From: Malus domestica
Lineage: Eukaryota > Streptophyta > Magnoliopsida > Rosales > Rosaceae
Direction: 5' to 3'
NCBI RefSeq assembly: GCF_042453785.1
Contig: NC_091677.1
Span: 26,351,501-26,415,500 of the forward strand
Length of the DNA: 64,000 nucleotides
In this document: piece after piece, positions 49,116 through 60,589 of the stretch
Layout: each line of letters starts with the position of its first letter
Position numbering within the stretch: position 1 is the first letter of the stretch
Program-made: the position numbers and the translations under genes
The notes under the pieces: generated by a model
What the model was told of the DNA's origin: nothing
The model's input: only the letters and a program-made list of their open reading frames with translations
Database searches by the model: none

Positions 49116-50360
49116 CTTCCAACCAATACGAAACCAAGACACCAACTGATACCGAACCCTAACAAAAAAGCATAAATAATTTCTATTAATCCTAGCCTAC
49201 AAAATTCATTGCCCTCCACTTTCCAACTCTTGCAAAATAATCTCTCAAAAGATTTCCTAATACAATCAGCTTCCTCCATTGACCATTTGAATATATAGAA
49301 TCACCAATTCAGCTTCAGCTGGGTATTTTTCAGCAACCCATATTTTCTTTTCACTTTGAAAGTTTACAAAACGAAAAGGGCAGCAACCCATTTCTAGATT
49401 TTCCTTCATTTTCTCAGAAACCAAACAAAGATCAAATCTTTAGTTTATTCGGCAAACATAAATTTAACTTAATTAAAAGGTGAAATAAAAAAAATAAAAA
49501 AACTCTACAAACCCAGCTGAGCCTACACAACACGGACCTGGATTCAGTGCCCACCTCCCACGAGAACTTGTTCAGCTTCTTCAAATCTTCATCTTCTAAA
49601 CTGCGATTGTTTCTGAACCTGCAAAAATGGAAAAAGAACGGAAAATGTAAGGGTGGAAACTCCCTGGTCTAGAGAGAAGACGACGATCTCTCTGTCTCAG
49701 CGAGCCGAGTTTTTTCCTTTGTGGGGATTTCGTTGGTTTTGCATTTTGTGCAAGGTTTGGACCTCTTTCGTTGGGCTGCCTTCGGGCTTAGACATCCATA
49801 TTTCTTTTCGCTTCTCTCTGAACCCTCAAAAATGATTTGTTAATTTTCTAATAACGCACCCAAAAGCACTTTCATTGCACCAATGTTCCCAAAATATCAG
49901 TGGATGAAAGTAGTAATTTGTTGTAATAATCCGATACCCACACATTGAAAAGAGAAGAAAAATTAGGCGGTGGATGACAAAACCATCAATAATTTACTTA
50001 CAATAAACCATTACCAAAGTGATGGATGATTCACTTATAACGGACTACTAACAAAGTTGTGGATAATTAATCGATAACAAATTACCAACAGAGCCATTTT
50101 GTTTGTACTTCACATCATTTGCTATAAATAGTGTGGAGAGCTCATTCGTAAACATACCATCAATTATCCTACATCTATATGTGAGAGCAAGAAGGGTGAA
50201 AACAAGGGGAGATTATGAGAAGCAAGAGGGCTTTGAAATATTAGGCAGTATGCCAAGACTTTGCTAGTTTTGTCAACTATCCATCATTTGTGACACTAAC
50301 TATCTTTAATCTTTAGTCTGCAGTTAGTTTTGTCAAGTCTTTGTGGCGACTCTATTAGCA
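49116..50360. other. Upstream region of FRS copy 1 and spacer to copy 2
   Basis: Leader and promoter sequence of the first FRS gene (to about 49750), then AT-rich spacer. No separate gene is seen. A GC-richer island at about 49640-49800 probably marks the transcription start region. Confidence 0.45.
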
Positions 50361-50412
50361 AATTAATTTTTAATAAAATGGAAATGCATTTTGGTAGCTT
50401 CTTTTAATCTGA

Positions 50413-50660
50413 TTAAGTGCTCGTTTGGAATTACTTTTAAAATTGCTAAAAAGATTTTTTGTGAAAATGTTTTTAAAACCAATATTTTGTACAAATGCAA
50501 GCGAATTCTGAAGAAAAAAAAAACACTTTGAAGTGTTTTCAACAGAAAACACATAATTAGTGCTTCTTACCGAAAGCATTTAAGTGATTTTGAAACCCAT
50601 AAACATTTTCTCTAAAAGCACTTTCAATAATTTTACAAGCACTCCCAAATAAGCTCTAAT
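50413..50660. mobile_element. MITE with GCTCGTTTGGAA-type ends
   Basis: The left end AGTGCTCGTTTGGAATTAC and the right end, inverted (AGAGCTTATTTGGGAGTGC), form an imperfect TIR of about 28 bp. Interior AAGCACTT/AAGTGCTT motifs alternate. This is a common short repeat type in Rosaceae, from memory. A stray terminal motif (AAAGCGCTTCCAAATAGGC) at about 50725 suggests a second, decayed copy. Confidence 0.6.
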
Positions 50661-50996
50661 TTTTCATGTTAAACGTTGTCAAAAATGCTCTTGGTAATCT
50701 AAAGACGTTTGTATTTTTATCTAAAAGCGCTTCCAAATAGGCATACAAGAATTAAAAGCGATTTCATATAAGGGGTTCTCTCTCTTTTCCCCTTTTCACC
50801 TTTGTAAAGTGTTTTCAGTAGGACCTGAAAATGCAAGCTTAGAATATGTGCAAAATCGCTTTGACAATCACTGTACAATCCGAAACAAGGGTGAATCTAC
50901 AACTGCATAAACAGGTTGAGGAACAGAGGAGGAAAATAACCCTACATTTACCCCTTCTACTTCCATAAAATTCGAACCTTTAACATTACAGGTAAT
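50661..50996. other. Spacer downstream of FRS copy 2
   Basis: The 3' region of the second FRS gene. No gene is seen. Confidence 0.5.
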
Positions 50997-53000
50997 TTAT
51001 TCATGCTTGTCTTCTACGACATGAACCCGATCCAACGACTCTTCGAATGCTTGCAATGCTACTTTGTAATGGTCAAGAGAAATCACACCTTCCTCTACAA
51101 TGTGCAAGGCACTTCTATACAACTGATTGAACCATTGCACGCGGTCGGTGGCGTCAACATTACTGGACCCTTGATCTGGAATATATAAACGCTTGTAATC
51201 CTTCTTCCATCGCGACAAAATGTACTTCGAAGGGATCTCCTCTACCCCGTTATAATTAAGCACACACAATGCATGCCGACATAAATACCCGTAAAAGTTA
51301 AAGCAGCTGCAAATGCAACGAACCTCACCTGCTGTTCTGTTGTACAGGACTTCATAATCTCTTATCTCTCGCCTATTTCCCTCGACGACAACACGCTCCT
51401 TGACCAAGAATATTATGATTGGCCCATCAACATGTAACTGTGTAGTGCTAAGACAAGAATACATCTCCTCCACTTCAAATTGGAACTTCTCGAATATTTC
51501 TCTAGTGTAAACTTTTGAAAGCTGTAACTCAAAGGAACATCTTGTTTTCAATGTGGGACTCGCGCTTCTTGACTCGATATCTGCAAGAGCTTCGTCCTTA
51601 TGCTTCTTTTGGAGAGCCAGTTCATACTTATCAAGAAATTCTTTCAGTGGAGTTTGTTTGTGTACATATCTGTCAAAAAATGGACTTAAGGCTTCACCCG
51701 GACGTGCAGCCACCATTCCAGCAAAAAATGTCTCTTTCAAATAAACAGGAGCCCACCAAAACCGTTCTTCATATAAAGATCGAAGCCACTCATGATCACC
51801 GACTCCAAAACGCTGAATCATGAACCTCCAGGCTGCTTCGAATTCGATCACCTTCAGAGTTTCATAAACTGCTTTAGTCAATGCCTTCCTGATGGCATCA
51901 TAGTTGCGCAACCCTCCCAGTTTTTCTGGAATTTTCTTCATGATGTGTGATAAACCAAAACGATGATGAGATCTTGGAAATACTTCTGCAATTGCACTCT
52001 GCAAAGCCTTGCACCTGTCAGTAATAATGGTTTGTGGAGAATGTCCTGATACACATGTAAGCCAAGCTTTGAACAACCAAGTATAAGATTCCGTTGTCTC
52101 CCCAGCAAGTAGAGCACAACCAAGCAATACTGCCTGGCCATGGTGATTGATCCCTACAAACGCCACAAGTGGGATGTCATACTTGTTTGACAAATATGTG
52201 TTGTCAAAGTATATCACATCACCAAAATAACCACATGCTGCCCTGCACCTAGCGTCAATCCAGAACACATTCCTTAGCAGCCCGTCATCATTAAAATCCA
52301 TCAAGTAAAAGAAGTTAGGATTGGTCAACTGCATTCGGCAAAGGTAATTATAGATTGCTTGTGTATCACCTTTTTTAAGGTTCAACTGATCCGGATGATC
52401 AGAAAAAGTCCTGATATCTGCTATACTCGAATTTGAGGTCCCATTGCCCCCTGAATCTATTACAAGTGCTCGGTACAACTTAATTGTTCGTTTTTCTGCA
52501 TCTGAACTTGACTGTGACTTCCTTTTAGTTCCACTTCCCATCTTGTTAATCGATTTGTACATTTTAGCACCCAGCAAATGGTTATGCTCAAGTGTAACTT
52601 CAAGTATCCTCCACCTTTTGGAGTCCACTAATCTCATCCTTAACATTGCAGGACATCCAGTTCTCGTTTCCTTCCTCAAACGGTTCACATCTTTAATTCT
52701 TTTGAAACCCTGGCTGCTGCAACAAAGCACGGCACCATACTTCTCTCTGCTGTTCCTCTTAAACCATGAATTCTTCACTCTAACACGAAATCCCACTTCC
52801 TTAGCATAGCAGTTGTAATAATTATAAGCATCATCATAAGACTCAAACTCCATTCCCACTGCAGGTGAAACAAATTCCTTTCTTCCTTCAATGACACCAT
52901 TTTGAACATCTGATTCAGTCAAAACACCATCTCCATCAGTTATGATCTCATTGCACTCACCATCCGGTACTTGCTCACTGTCAAGAGAGGCTACTTCCAT
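50997..53000 (-). CDS. FAR1-related sequence protein (FRS6 type), copy 2
   Basis: 667 aa. The ATG at 53000 lies directly after an acceptor (CTTTCAG|ATG), so the coding part is one exon after a leader intron. Domains follow the same order as the neighbouring copy: FAR1 DNA-binding domain (GMEFESYDDAYNYYNCYAKE, TRTGCPAMLRMRL, LEHNHLL), MULE core (FFYLMDFNDDGLLRNVFWID, GDVIYFDNTYLSNKYDIPLV, NHHGQAVLLGCALL) and SWIM finger (CICSCFNFYGYLCRHAL). Here the second acidic residue is kept (TIITDRCK, codon 52017-52019). The two genes are in tandem on the same strand, 1.9 kb apart, and clearly paralogous but much diverged, so the duplication is old. The likely role is transcription regulation related to FHY3/FAR1 light signalling. 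Confidence 0.93.
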   Translation of the reverse strand: MEVASLDSEQVPDGECNEIITDGDGVLTESDVQNGVIEGRKEFVSPAVGMEFESYDDAYNYYNCYAKEVGFRVRVKNSWFKRNSREKYGAVLCCSSQGFKRIKDVNRLRKETRTGCPAMLRMRLVDSKRWRILEVTLEHNHLLGAKMYKSINKMGSGTKRKSQSSSDAEKRTIKLYRALVIDSGGNGTSNSSIADIRTFSDHPDQLNLKKGDTQAIYNYLCRMQLTNPNFFYLMDFNDDGLLRNVFWIDARCRAACGYFGDVIYFDNTYLSNKYDIPLVAFVGINHHGQAVLLGCALLAGETTESYTWLFKAWLTCVSGHSPQTIITDRCKALQSAIAEVFPRSHHRFGLSHIMKKIPEKLGGLRNYDAIRKALTKAVYETLKVIEFEAAWRFMIQRFGVGDHEWLRSLYEERFWWAPVYLKETFFAGMVAARPGEALSPFFDRYVHKQTPLKEFLDKYELALQKKHKDEALADIESRSASPTLKTRCSFELQLSKVYTREIFEKFQFEVEEMYSCLSTTQLHVDGPIIIFLVKERVVVEGNRREIRDYEVLYNRTAGEVRCICSCFNFYGYLCRHALCVLNYNGVEEIPSKYILSRWKKDYKRLYIPDQGSSNVDATDRVQWFNQLYRSALHIVEEGVISLDHYKVALQAFEESLDRVHVVEDKHE

Positions 53001-53950
53001 CTGAAAGACAAGTGAACCCTTACAAAAATCCCATATACCATTTACCAAGAAATTTAGAATAAATAGACCAACTTTCACAAAAAGAGTAAATTAATCTTTA
53101 ATTTTATAAAAAATAATTGTGTAAAATTGATATCCGGCGAACATAAAACACCATCCAGCCAACAATCCAAATACAACTAATGATCAAACCATCACTAGAG
53201 CAAACAAATACGTACTCACTTTAACCGTCAAAAGTCATGTTATCACAAAATTGCTTACGAAAAGAAACTGTCAAACAAAGTTTGAAACTTTACCATAATT
53301 TTTACCAACTATATCATTCTCTATACCCAAAGGGGACTTAAAACAATCAATTTCTACCTGACAAATTTAAACTTTGTCTTCATATTATGCGAAAGCCCCA
53401 TTCGCATCACACAAAACCCAGGAAAGCAAAACAATGGAAGATATGAACAAAATTTTCAATTTAATCAAATACTCAAACCAAATACATAATTAAGTCTGAG
53501 TTCAATACTCAATCCTACACTCAAAACAGCTCAAAACAACCATTTTGTCCTCTTAAACTTCAAAATTTTCAACTTTTTATCTCAATTTCTACTGAACCAA
53601 ACAGAAAATTGCAAGCATACAACTCCTAAAATTCCTCCCAAAAACTTGAAGATTTTGACTCAAAATCCAAACCCTAAGAAAGCTGCGACAATAAATTCAA
53701 ATTAATTAATACGAGCAATTGACAACAAAATCCTGAGCAATTGGTCGAGAGTACTTACGGGTTCGGACCGGAAAGAGAAGATCCACAAACCCGCGAGCCA
53801 ACGGTTTCGCCGGTCCGCCTGTAACAAGAGCGCTGAATTACTCTGCTTCTTTTTTCACTGGTCGAAGCGAAGGAGAATTTTGTTTCTGGGGTTTGGATTC
53901 CCCTGCATTTCGTTTTCTTACACTTGGGGTGGTCTCCCCTTCATCTCAGG
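53001..53950 (-). other. Leader intron and 5' UTR exon of FRS copy 2
   Basis: The intron is 53001-53758, with donor CC|GTAAGTAC and acceptor CTTTCAG. The leader exon starts at 53759 and runs to about 53950 in a GC-richer island. No repeat is seen inside. Confidence 0.75.
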
Positions 53951-54300
53951 TGTGAAATACAAGTGGAGATGTATCTTTTAGTCTTCGACACGTCATAGCA
54001 GGGCCTAGTTAATAAAAATTCGCTTTTTTTTTTACGAGCGATATTTTACATTAAAAGGAAAGACGTCGTTTAAACTTGAGATGCTATGGGTTTGAAAAAG
54101 AAAATTTTAGAGAGTTTTAACAAAAAGGGTATGATATTATTTTTAATCAAAAGAACATTTTGCGTATGAAAAATTCATAATTAATCAAACTTTTTTCTTT
54201 ATTTACTCTTATGCTATTATTTTATTGTTGCAGCGGGATCCCTAATGATGTTGACATTTCTGTCTGGAAATACATTATTTTACATAATGCTATTCAACTT
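53951..54300. other. Junction between FRS promoter and pararetrovirus
   Basis: AT-rich. The exact left border of the viral insertion could not be fixed. Confidence 0.4.
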
Positions 54301-54485
54301 ATGTTAATTTGTTGTCAGCTCTTCATGCTTTCATCATGTTGTTAATGTTATGCAACACTTCTTCTGTCAAATTGTTCCAGTACTATTCATTGCCTTCTAC
54401 TAGCTATGCATCTTTCTCTATCTTCTTTCACCTTATAATACATATCTTATGTTTCTCCTTTGAATTTTTGAGGCTTCCAGTATGC

Positions 54486-55480
54486 CTAATGATGGGCTTT
54501 TGACATACTATAAATATACATTTCTTCTTTTTCTCCTACTAATACCATATCATACCTAAAATCTTCAAACTCATCTAATACTAACATTTGGATCCCTCGA
54601 AATTTTAAAATATGTTTGTATGAAGGAGTCCACTTGTGTGGAGAGATAGGGGATAGTCTAAAAGACTCTTCATTAATCATGGCTATATGCCTAGTTTTCT
54701 CCTTATGCATATGTACATATCAATCTGGAGGACTACTAATAAAACTTATGCAAATTTCTTTCAACTTTTGTAGATAATCTCCTGCTACTTTTATAAGTTT
54801 TTCAGGAAAAAAATTCTAGTTGGGAAATATGGTTAATGAATATTTTATCAAGATAGCAAAACTCTAATAGTAAGGCTGGGGTAACCTCCACTACATTATG
54901 CCTTTTCTGATGCTCATAGCTAAAATGTCATGGTCTAAAATCTCTCATGTTAATCTTGGCTACAACTATATTAACCTCTAGTTTACAAATAAAACTCTCT
55001 GTATTATCACAAAAACATGGTGGATACATCTTTGTAATAATATTCATCCCTAGTTTTGAATCAAAGATGGACTGATACAAAGCACATTGTAATTGTAACT
55101 CTTTCATGGATTGTGATGCTTTACTCAGGATCTCATTTTGCATATCTGGTGGCATTATTCTTAATTTTGCTTTTGAAATTTCTTCTAATAGGGTATCATC
55201 TATGATTAAGTCTAAAGGTAAATTCCTAAGAAACTTTTCATATTTTTCTTGTTTTTCTTTGTCACTCAGATGCTGATACTACTCATTATTATGATGCTGT
55301 TCCATTTCAATGTCTTCTTCTAAGAGCTCAATCTTAATCTTCTATGGACTCATTAGCCTCTTAAACTATGGGTTCAATAACCTCTTTTTCTTTATTCTTA
55401 TGTTGATTAATTTCTAAACCTATTTTCAATTCTCTTTTCAGAATTTACTTGCATTTTGCTGCATTCTAAAAGATTAGAAT
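54486..55480 (-). pseudogene. Downstream region of the pararetrovirus, unknown protein
   Basis: Broken frames with protein-like character (54486-54710 and 54928-55155 are the longest) follow the polymerase region. I recognise no domain. Florendoviruses can have a second ORF after the polymerase, so this may be its remnant; that is inference. Confidence 0.45.
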
Positions 55481-55482
55481 TC

Positions 55483-55935
55483 TTAGTTTATTTTGATAAA
55501 CTTACTAAGTAATAACTCATGGTATCTAGAAATGACTTGAAAGTGGTGCTCAAGAAAATGAATATGATGCTGAATTTGATGGAAATTAAAATTAAAATTA
55601 TCAAACTCTTGTTCTAAGACTCTAATTAATTTTTCATGACCTAACTTCATGCTTGGCTGTTTGATTTGGATATTCCAAAAATTATCTAAGAGAACATGTT
55701 GCTTATCAGAAAGTCCTGGTACTCTTGGTCTATATCTCATAGTTGGATTTTTGATTCCTTCAAAAATATTATCATTAAAGTTGAAAATGGATACTAGTGG
55801 TGATGCTGATTTGATTATGCTATTTTGGAATCCATTGAATGGTGGAGGTCCATGGTGCATCATTATGCTATTTAAAGATACTCTTCTGCTTTGTGGTCTT
55901 GTGCTATTTGAAGATGATGGTCCACGATATTTCAT
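55483..55935 (-). pseudogene. Post-RNase H segment of the pararetrovirus
   Basis: A 150-codon open stretch, Pro/Ser-rich at first and then His/Phe-rich (HQIQHHIHFLEHHF). It begins right after the RNase H remnants. Its function is not recognised. It is the second longest uninterrupted frame of the element. Confidence 0.5.
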
Positions 55936-55949
55936 TCATGTTCGACAAA

Positions 55950-57170
55950 TTAATCTTGATAAGATATCAGCTAATGTATTGTTATTACCTTTTATATGTT
56001 CAACAATGGTTTAAAATCATTTCCTGTAATTGAATCAACAAAATTAATCCATCTTCAGGCTACCTGTTTATTAACATGTATTTTGTTATAATGAGAAACT
56101 ATATTTTGACAATATGTTCTAATAGTAAATACTTCATTATGTAAAAATAAAGTGAATGCCTCAAGTGAATTAATTATCCCTAAAATTTCTAAATCTGTTG
56201 ATGGTAATCTTGACTGTACATCACTAAATGTTCCTGATGAATATCTACAAACTTGTTCGTCATACTTTGGTGACTCTTTGTGCTTTTTCTGGTATAGTAT
56301 ACATGCATATCCTAATGATGAAGCATATGTTTCAACTTGTTTGTAACTATCATCTAATGGTAATGTTAATGGCTTAAGTTAAGTAATTTCTTTCTTTATA
56401 TTTTGAACTAATTTAATATTTTCATTATTAAAATATTTTTGTCCTGTTTTGCTAGTTTTACTATGCAATACTGCTATTTTTTTTTCCTAAATCAGGGATA
56501 AAATTTATTGCATAATTCAACAATCCTAAAAATGCTTGTAATTATTTTTTATCTTCTAACTTATCTGGAAATTCTAAGATATTTTTAGCTATATGATCTT
56601 ATAATTGTATTGTACTTGACTTGATATACATTCCTAAAAATTCTATATCTTACTTTTCTAATGCTATTTTATTTTTGCTAATCACAATTCCATTATTGAT
56701 AAATTCTTGTAAAACTATCTCTAAATGCTTTCTATGTTCATTTCTATTCTTACTATGTACTAAAATATCGTCTACATTAACACTACAAAAATTACCATAT
56801 TTCTTGAAAATTTGATCCATCTTTGAAAGATTGATGGAGCATTTTAAAGTCCAAATGGCATAACAAGCCACTCAAAATGTCATTCTGGACATGTAAAAGC
56901 AGTTTACTCAATTGATTCTTCTACTAATTGTATTTGCTAAAATCCTGATTTACAATCAAATTTATTAAAATATTTACTTTCTTGAATTTTATTTATAAGT
57001 TCATCCTTATTTGATAACTTATAACTATCTTCATATGTATTATTATTTAATCTCTTGTAATTATAAACTATTCCAGCCTTACCTCTCTTTAGTTCTGAAT
57101 GTTTTCTCACAATAAATGTTGCCGATCTATGTCTAGACTTAGATGGTCTAATTACTTTTAAATTTAACAA
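55950..57170 (-). pseudogene. Pararetrovirus reverse transcriptase-RNase H remnant
   Basis: RT fragments are at 57170-56937 (VIRPSKSRHRSATFIVRKH, then FNKFDCKSGF) and 56871-56650, which carries the VDDILV active-site motif. RNase H-like sequence (YASSLGYACILY-type, with frame breaks) runs down to about 55990. Stops separate the pieces, so no active enzyme can be made. Confidence 0.85.
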
Positions 57171-57508
57171 CTCTTTTATTTGCTGCTCAAACTCTTATTT
57201 ATCTAATAAACTACAAGGCATGTCAACTGTCTTTATGGTTAAATCTGGATTAATTATATCTGATTTTGCTAGTATTTTATTTTTACTCCAATGTAACTGT
57301 AGGTTTCTCCTATAATTCTAGTTTGTTCTGCTAATGGTAATAATTCTTCTAAACTCTTAGGTTTATGTAACTGTAATATTTCTATATAGGTTCATTCTTT
57401 TAAAATCGGATATTCATGTTCAAATATTTCTTCATCAAACTTTTCTATATTATTATACCCATCATTTTCTTTTGAGTTTTCTAAATAATAATTATCTTGA
57501 CTACTAGA

Positions 57509-57778
57509 TTATTCTATATTTATGCTTTTGTATGCTTCTACAATATTACTTTGATCAGTTATTGTAATGCCTCTTTTGAAAAATGTTATGTTAGGATTCA
57601 TAAATAAAAAACCTTGTAAACTTTTCAAAAAATTTAAACCTAAAATGAATGGGTATGATCCTACTGGTGAAACAAATGTTAATGGTAAATTAAATTGTTG
57701 TTTTTCTACTTTAATAGACTCATTATTAATACAATGTGTTAAATAAACTGGTTTCTCATCAAACTGTGCTATTCTCAC
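57509..57778 (-). pseudogene. Pararetrovirus aspartic protease remnant
   Basis: An open stretch with YPFILGLNFLKSL, the conserved C-terminal retropepsin segment, in the right place between capsid and RT. The catalytic DTG region upstream (about 57850) is interrupted by a stop. Confidence 0.65.
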
Positions 57779-58124
57779 TGATTTTGCTAATTTTTGTTTA
57801 TATTTTTCTGGTACTAACTATTCTCTTAAGACACTCTTTGTACTCCATGTATCTATCATAGCTGTTGTTTGTATTTTGTGTTCTTTTGCTAATTCTATTT
57901 CATAATTTATGGTAATCAAAGAACTATTTTTTTGGTTTTTCTATACTATGAAAAGTATATCCTAATATTTCAGTACTTTCTTATGATTCTATTGAATTAA
58001 TTTCAAATAACTTATTACTATAATACTTTTCACACAATATTGAATATGTATTATTGTATTTATTTGCAACTAATTTACTACACTTATGAAATTTTTCTGA
58101 TCAACCTAAATTAATGTATTTGTA

Positions 58125-58440
58125 CTATTCTTCATGTTGTTTTTCTATGAATGCACACATATATTCTTCTAAATCACTATTTAAACTACTTGAATCTTCT
58201 GAGTCTGAATCTATCATATTTATACTTTCAATACTATAAATACTTGCATTATCACTTAAGTCATCTAAACTATATATTGACTGTATATCTTTATCTTCTT
58301 CTAACTTAAACAACTCCATCAAATGTACTTTTTCTCTCAAATGTTTTCCTAATTTTGGACATTTAGGTCTAATGTGTCCAACTTCTCCACATGAATAATA
58401 TTTACAACTACTCTTATTTTTTGGCGTTTTATATTTTCTA
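58125..58440 (-). pseudogene. Capsid zinc knuckle and acidic segment
   Basis: A zinc knuckle remnant reads CKYYSCGEVGHIRPKC at about 58360-58410. One cysteine position of the expected first CX2C pair is Tyr, so the knuckle is broken. The following Asp/Glu/Ser-rich stretch is typical between capsid and protease in this virus family. Confidence 0.65.
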
Positions 58441-58813
58441 ATTCAAGGTCTGCCACTTCTTTTCCTAAATTGTTTTGGAATGCATTTTCTCTTCCTATAT
58501 GTTCTTGAAGGTCTTATGCTAAAGTTCTTATACTGTTTGTATAGTTTGTATGACTTATATTTCTTTTTGTATATTTTTTGTACATATTTTTCTTATGACA
58601 ACCATACTGTTGTGGTAAATCTATATTTTTACAACTCATGTAAAATTGCTTCCTAATTTGTTTCTTAACTTTTATTTGACTACACTCTTGTCTAAGTATA
58701 TCATATACATGTAATTCTAGGTCCTATTGCAATATCATTTTTCTTTGGATGCTTTTGCCATTTATTCCAAATCTTTTATCCTATTAGTCATTTTATTTTT
58801 GTCATATAAGTAT

Positions 58814-59676
58814 CTAATAAATATCACTAATTCTACTTGTTCTTCTTAAATATTTAAAGAAATTTATAGTATAATCAGCTATATACTGTAAATCACAAAT
58901 TTGTAATTGTTCTAAATTTCTAATTGCTCTGATTTGTTTTTGTTCGCTTCTGTAATATAACTTATTATGATCCAAAAATTTTTGTTTAATCAAAGTAACA
59001 AAACCATCAATATTAAAATGTGTTTTAGCTACCTGATGCTGTTCTGGATTTTGAACTTTCCATGACTGAAAATAACAAAAAACTAAACCATCTAAAGTAT
59101 GCTCTAAGTAATCTAACATATTTTGTGAATTATTAAAATCTAACATTAATACTGCATGTATGCAATACTTCTCCCATCTCTCAATAGTTCTTTCCCAATC
59201 TTGTGGATCTACATTATCTAAATTTAATATATTTCCTGCTATATTAATTTGTTCTAACCCTCTCAAATATGGAATCCTATTTTCTCTAGGTGGTTTTATC
59301 ATACTTTCTTCTATGTAATCTACTCTTGCTTTTTCATTATATTGTTCATTTGTTGGTCTAAAAAATTGTTGATCAGTTCTACCCTGTATCATGGATTTTT
59401 TACTCCTGATGTACTACTTTCTTCTGCTGGATTATGTTCTGCTTTCAATTCTAATAAATTATTATATTCTTTTGGTCCTAAAATATGTTTTACTCCTATT
59501 TCTAAGATTAATTTTTTCATCTCTTCATCTGAAATTCTATGTTGTCCTAAATCATATGTCTTATATTTTTCTAAATATTGTTCTTCATCTAAATGATTAA
59601 TACCTTCTATAAGCTTATCTACAATATGATCAAAATTTTGCTCAACTAAATTAATATCTAAATTATCAAAAGTCAT
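58814..59676 (-). pseudogene. Pararetrovirus capsid protein region
   Basis: Two overlapping open stretches (59676-59389 and 59392-58814) in different frames. The second, 192 codons, has the capsid-like WERTIERWEKYCI and IRNLEQLQICDLQYIADYTI segments. One frame shift separates the two. Confidence 0.7.
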
Positions 59677-59832
59677 ATGAATACTCTCATTTTCAATTTC
59701 ACTTTCATCCTCTTCTATTTTTTCTAGTTGTTTGTAATTACTAAATCTGATTGTTGCTTTACCTGTACTAGTTTCATATATTTGTACTCTATCTGGTTGT
59801 TTATTTCTTGTTACTTGTAAATTAAGTAAGGT

Positions 59833-60420
59833 TTACTGAGTTTCTTCTAAAAAGTTATTATCTACGGGTTTTGCTTCTATCATATTTACATGTTTACTAT
59901 CAAATGTTTGAACTAAATTTTGAAATTCTAAATTAAACTTATGATTATATTTATCAAATACTATACCAATATACATTAAGCTAATACACAAAATTTTATA
60001 CTCTCCTTTCATATTATAATTTTTTGTTTTTATGCTCACTTTAATATATTTACTAAATTCATTAATTGTCATAACATAATTTGGAATACATACTATGACT
60101 GCTAAGTTTGAACTTAAATCTATTTCAGTTGTTGCTATTGCTGCTTGTTGGTGATTATCCCATCTATCATCATATATGTATACTAAAGCTTTTGTGCCTA
60201 CTTGTGCTCTGTTTAATCATGCTATTCCAATTAATATTGTTCCTATTTGAATTTGACTGAAATGTGATTTTCTTAAATGAGTAACTGCTTCTTTACTAAT
60301 TAAATTGAGTGTAACTTCTTTATCAATACAACTAATTTCATGTTGACGATACTATTTACTGCTTCTATTTTCAAATAAACCTAATTAATACAAATTATAT
60401 TTAATTTTTTGTGTTCTCTC
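59833..60420 (-). pseudogene. Pararetrovirus movement protein region (30K type)
   Basis: Fragments IDLSSNLAVIVCIPNYV and YKILCISLMYIGIVFDKYN match the pattern of the 30K-type movement protein core in caulimovirids and sit N-terminal to the capsid, as in petuvirus-like polyproteins. The part above about 60072 is interrupted by stops. Confidence 0.6.
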
Positions 60421-60589
60421 AAAACCTCTTCTAATAAATTCTTGTGCTTCTTCTTCATCTGGGTAAATATCTTCAGCTCTAACTACTTCTTTTCCTTTTC
60501 ACCTAATGAGTTCCATTTTCTATTATCAAAATGATTTATCTTAGGTCTTCTAATATGATTATTTGCACTTAAAGTTAAATTTTCTAATT

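Noticed and set aside
49116-49145. Extended N-terminus of FRS copy 1
   Set aside because: The extension begins at a TTG, not an ATG; the first ATG in frame is at 49115.
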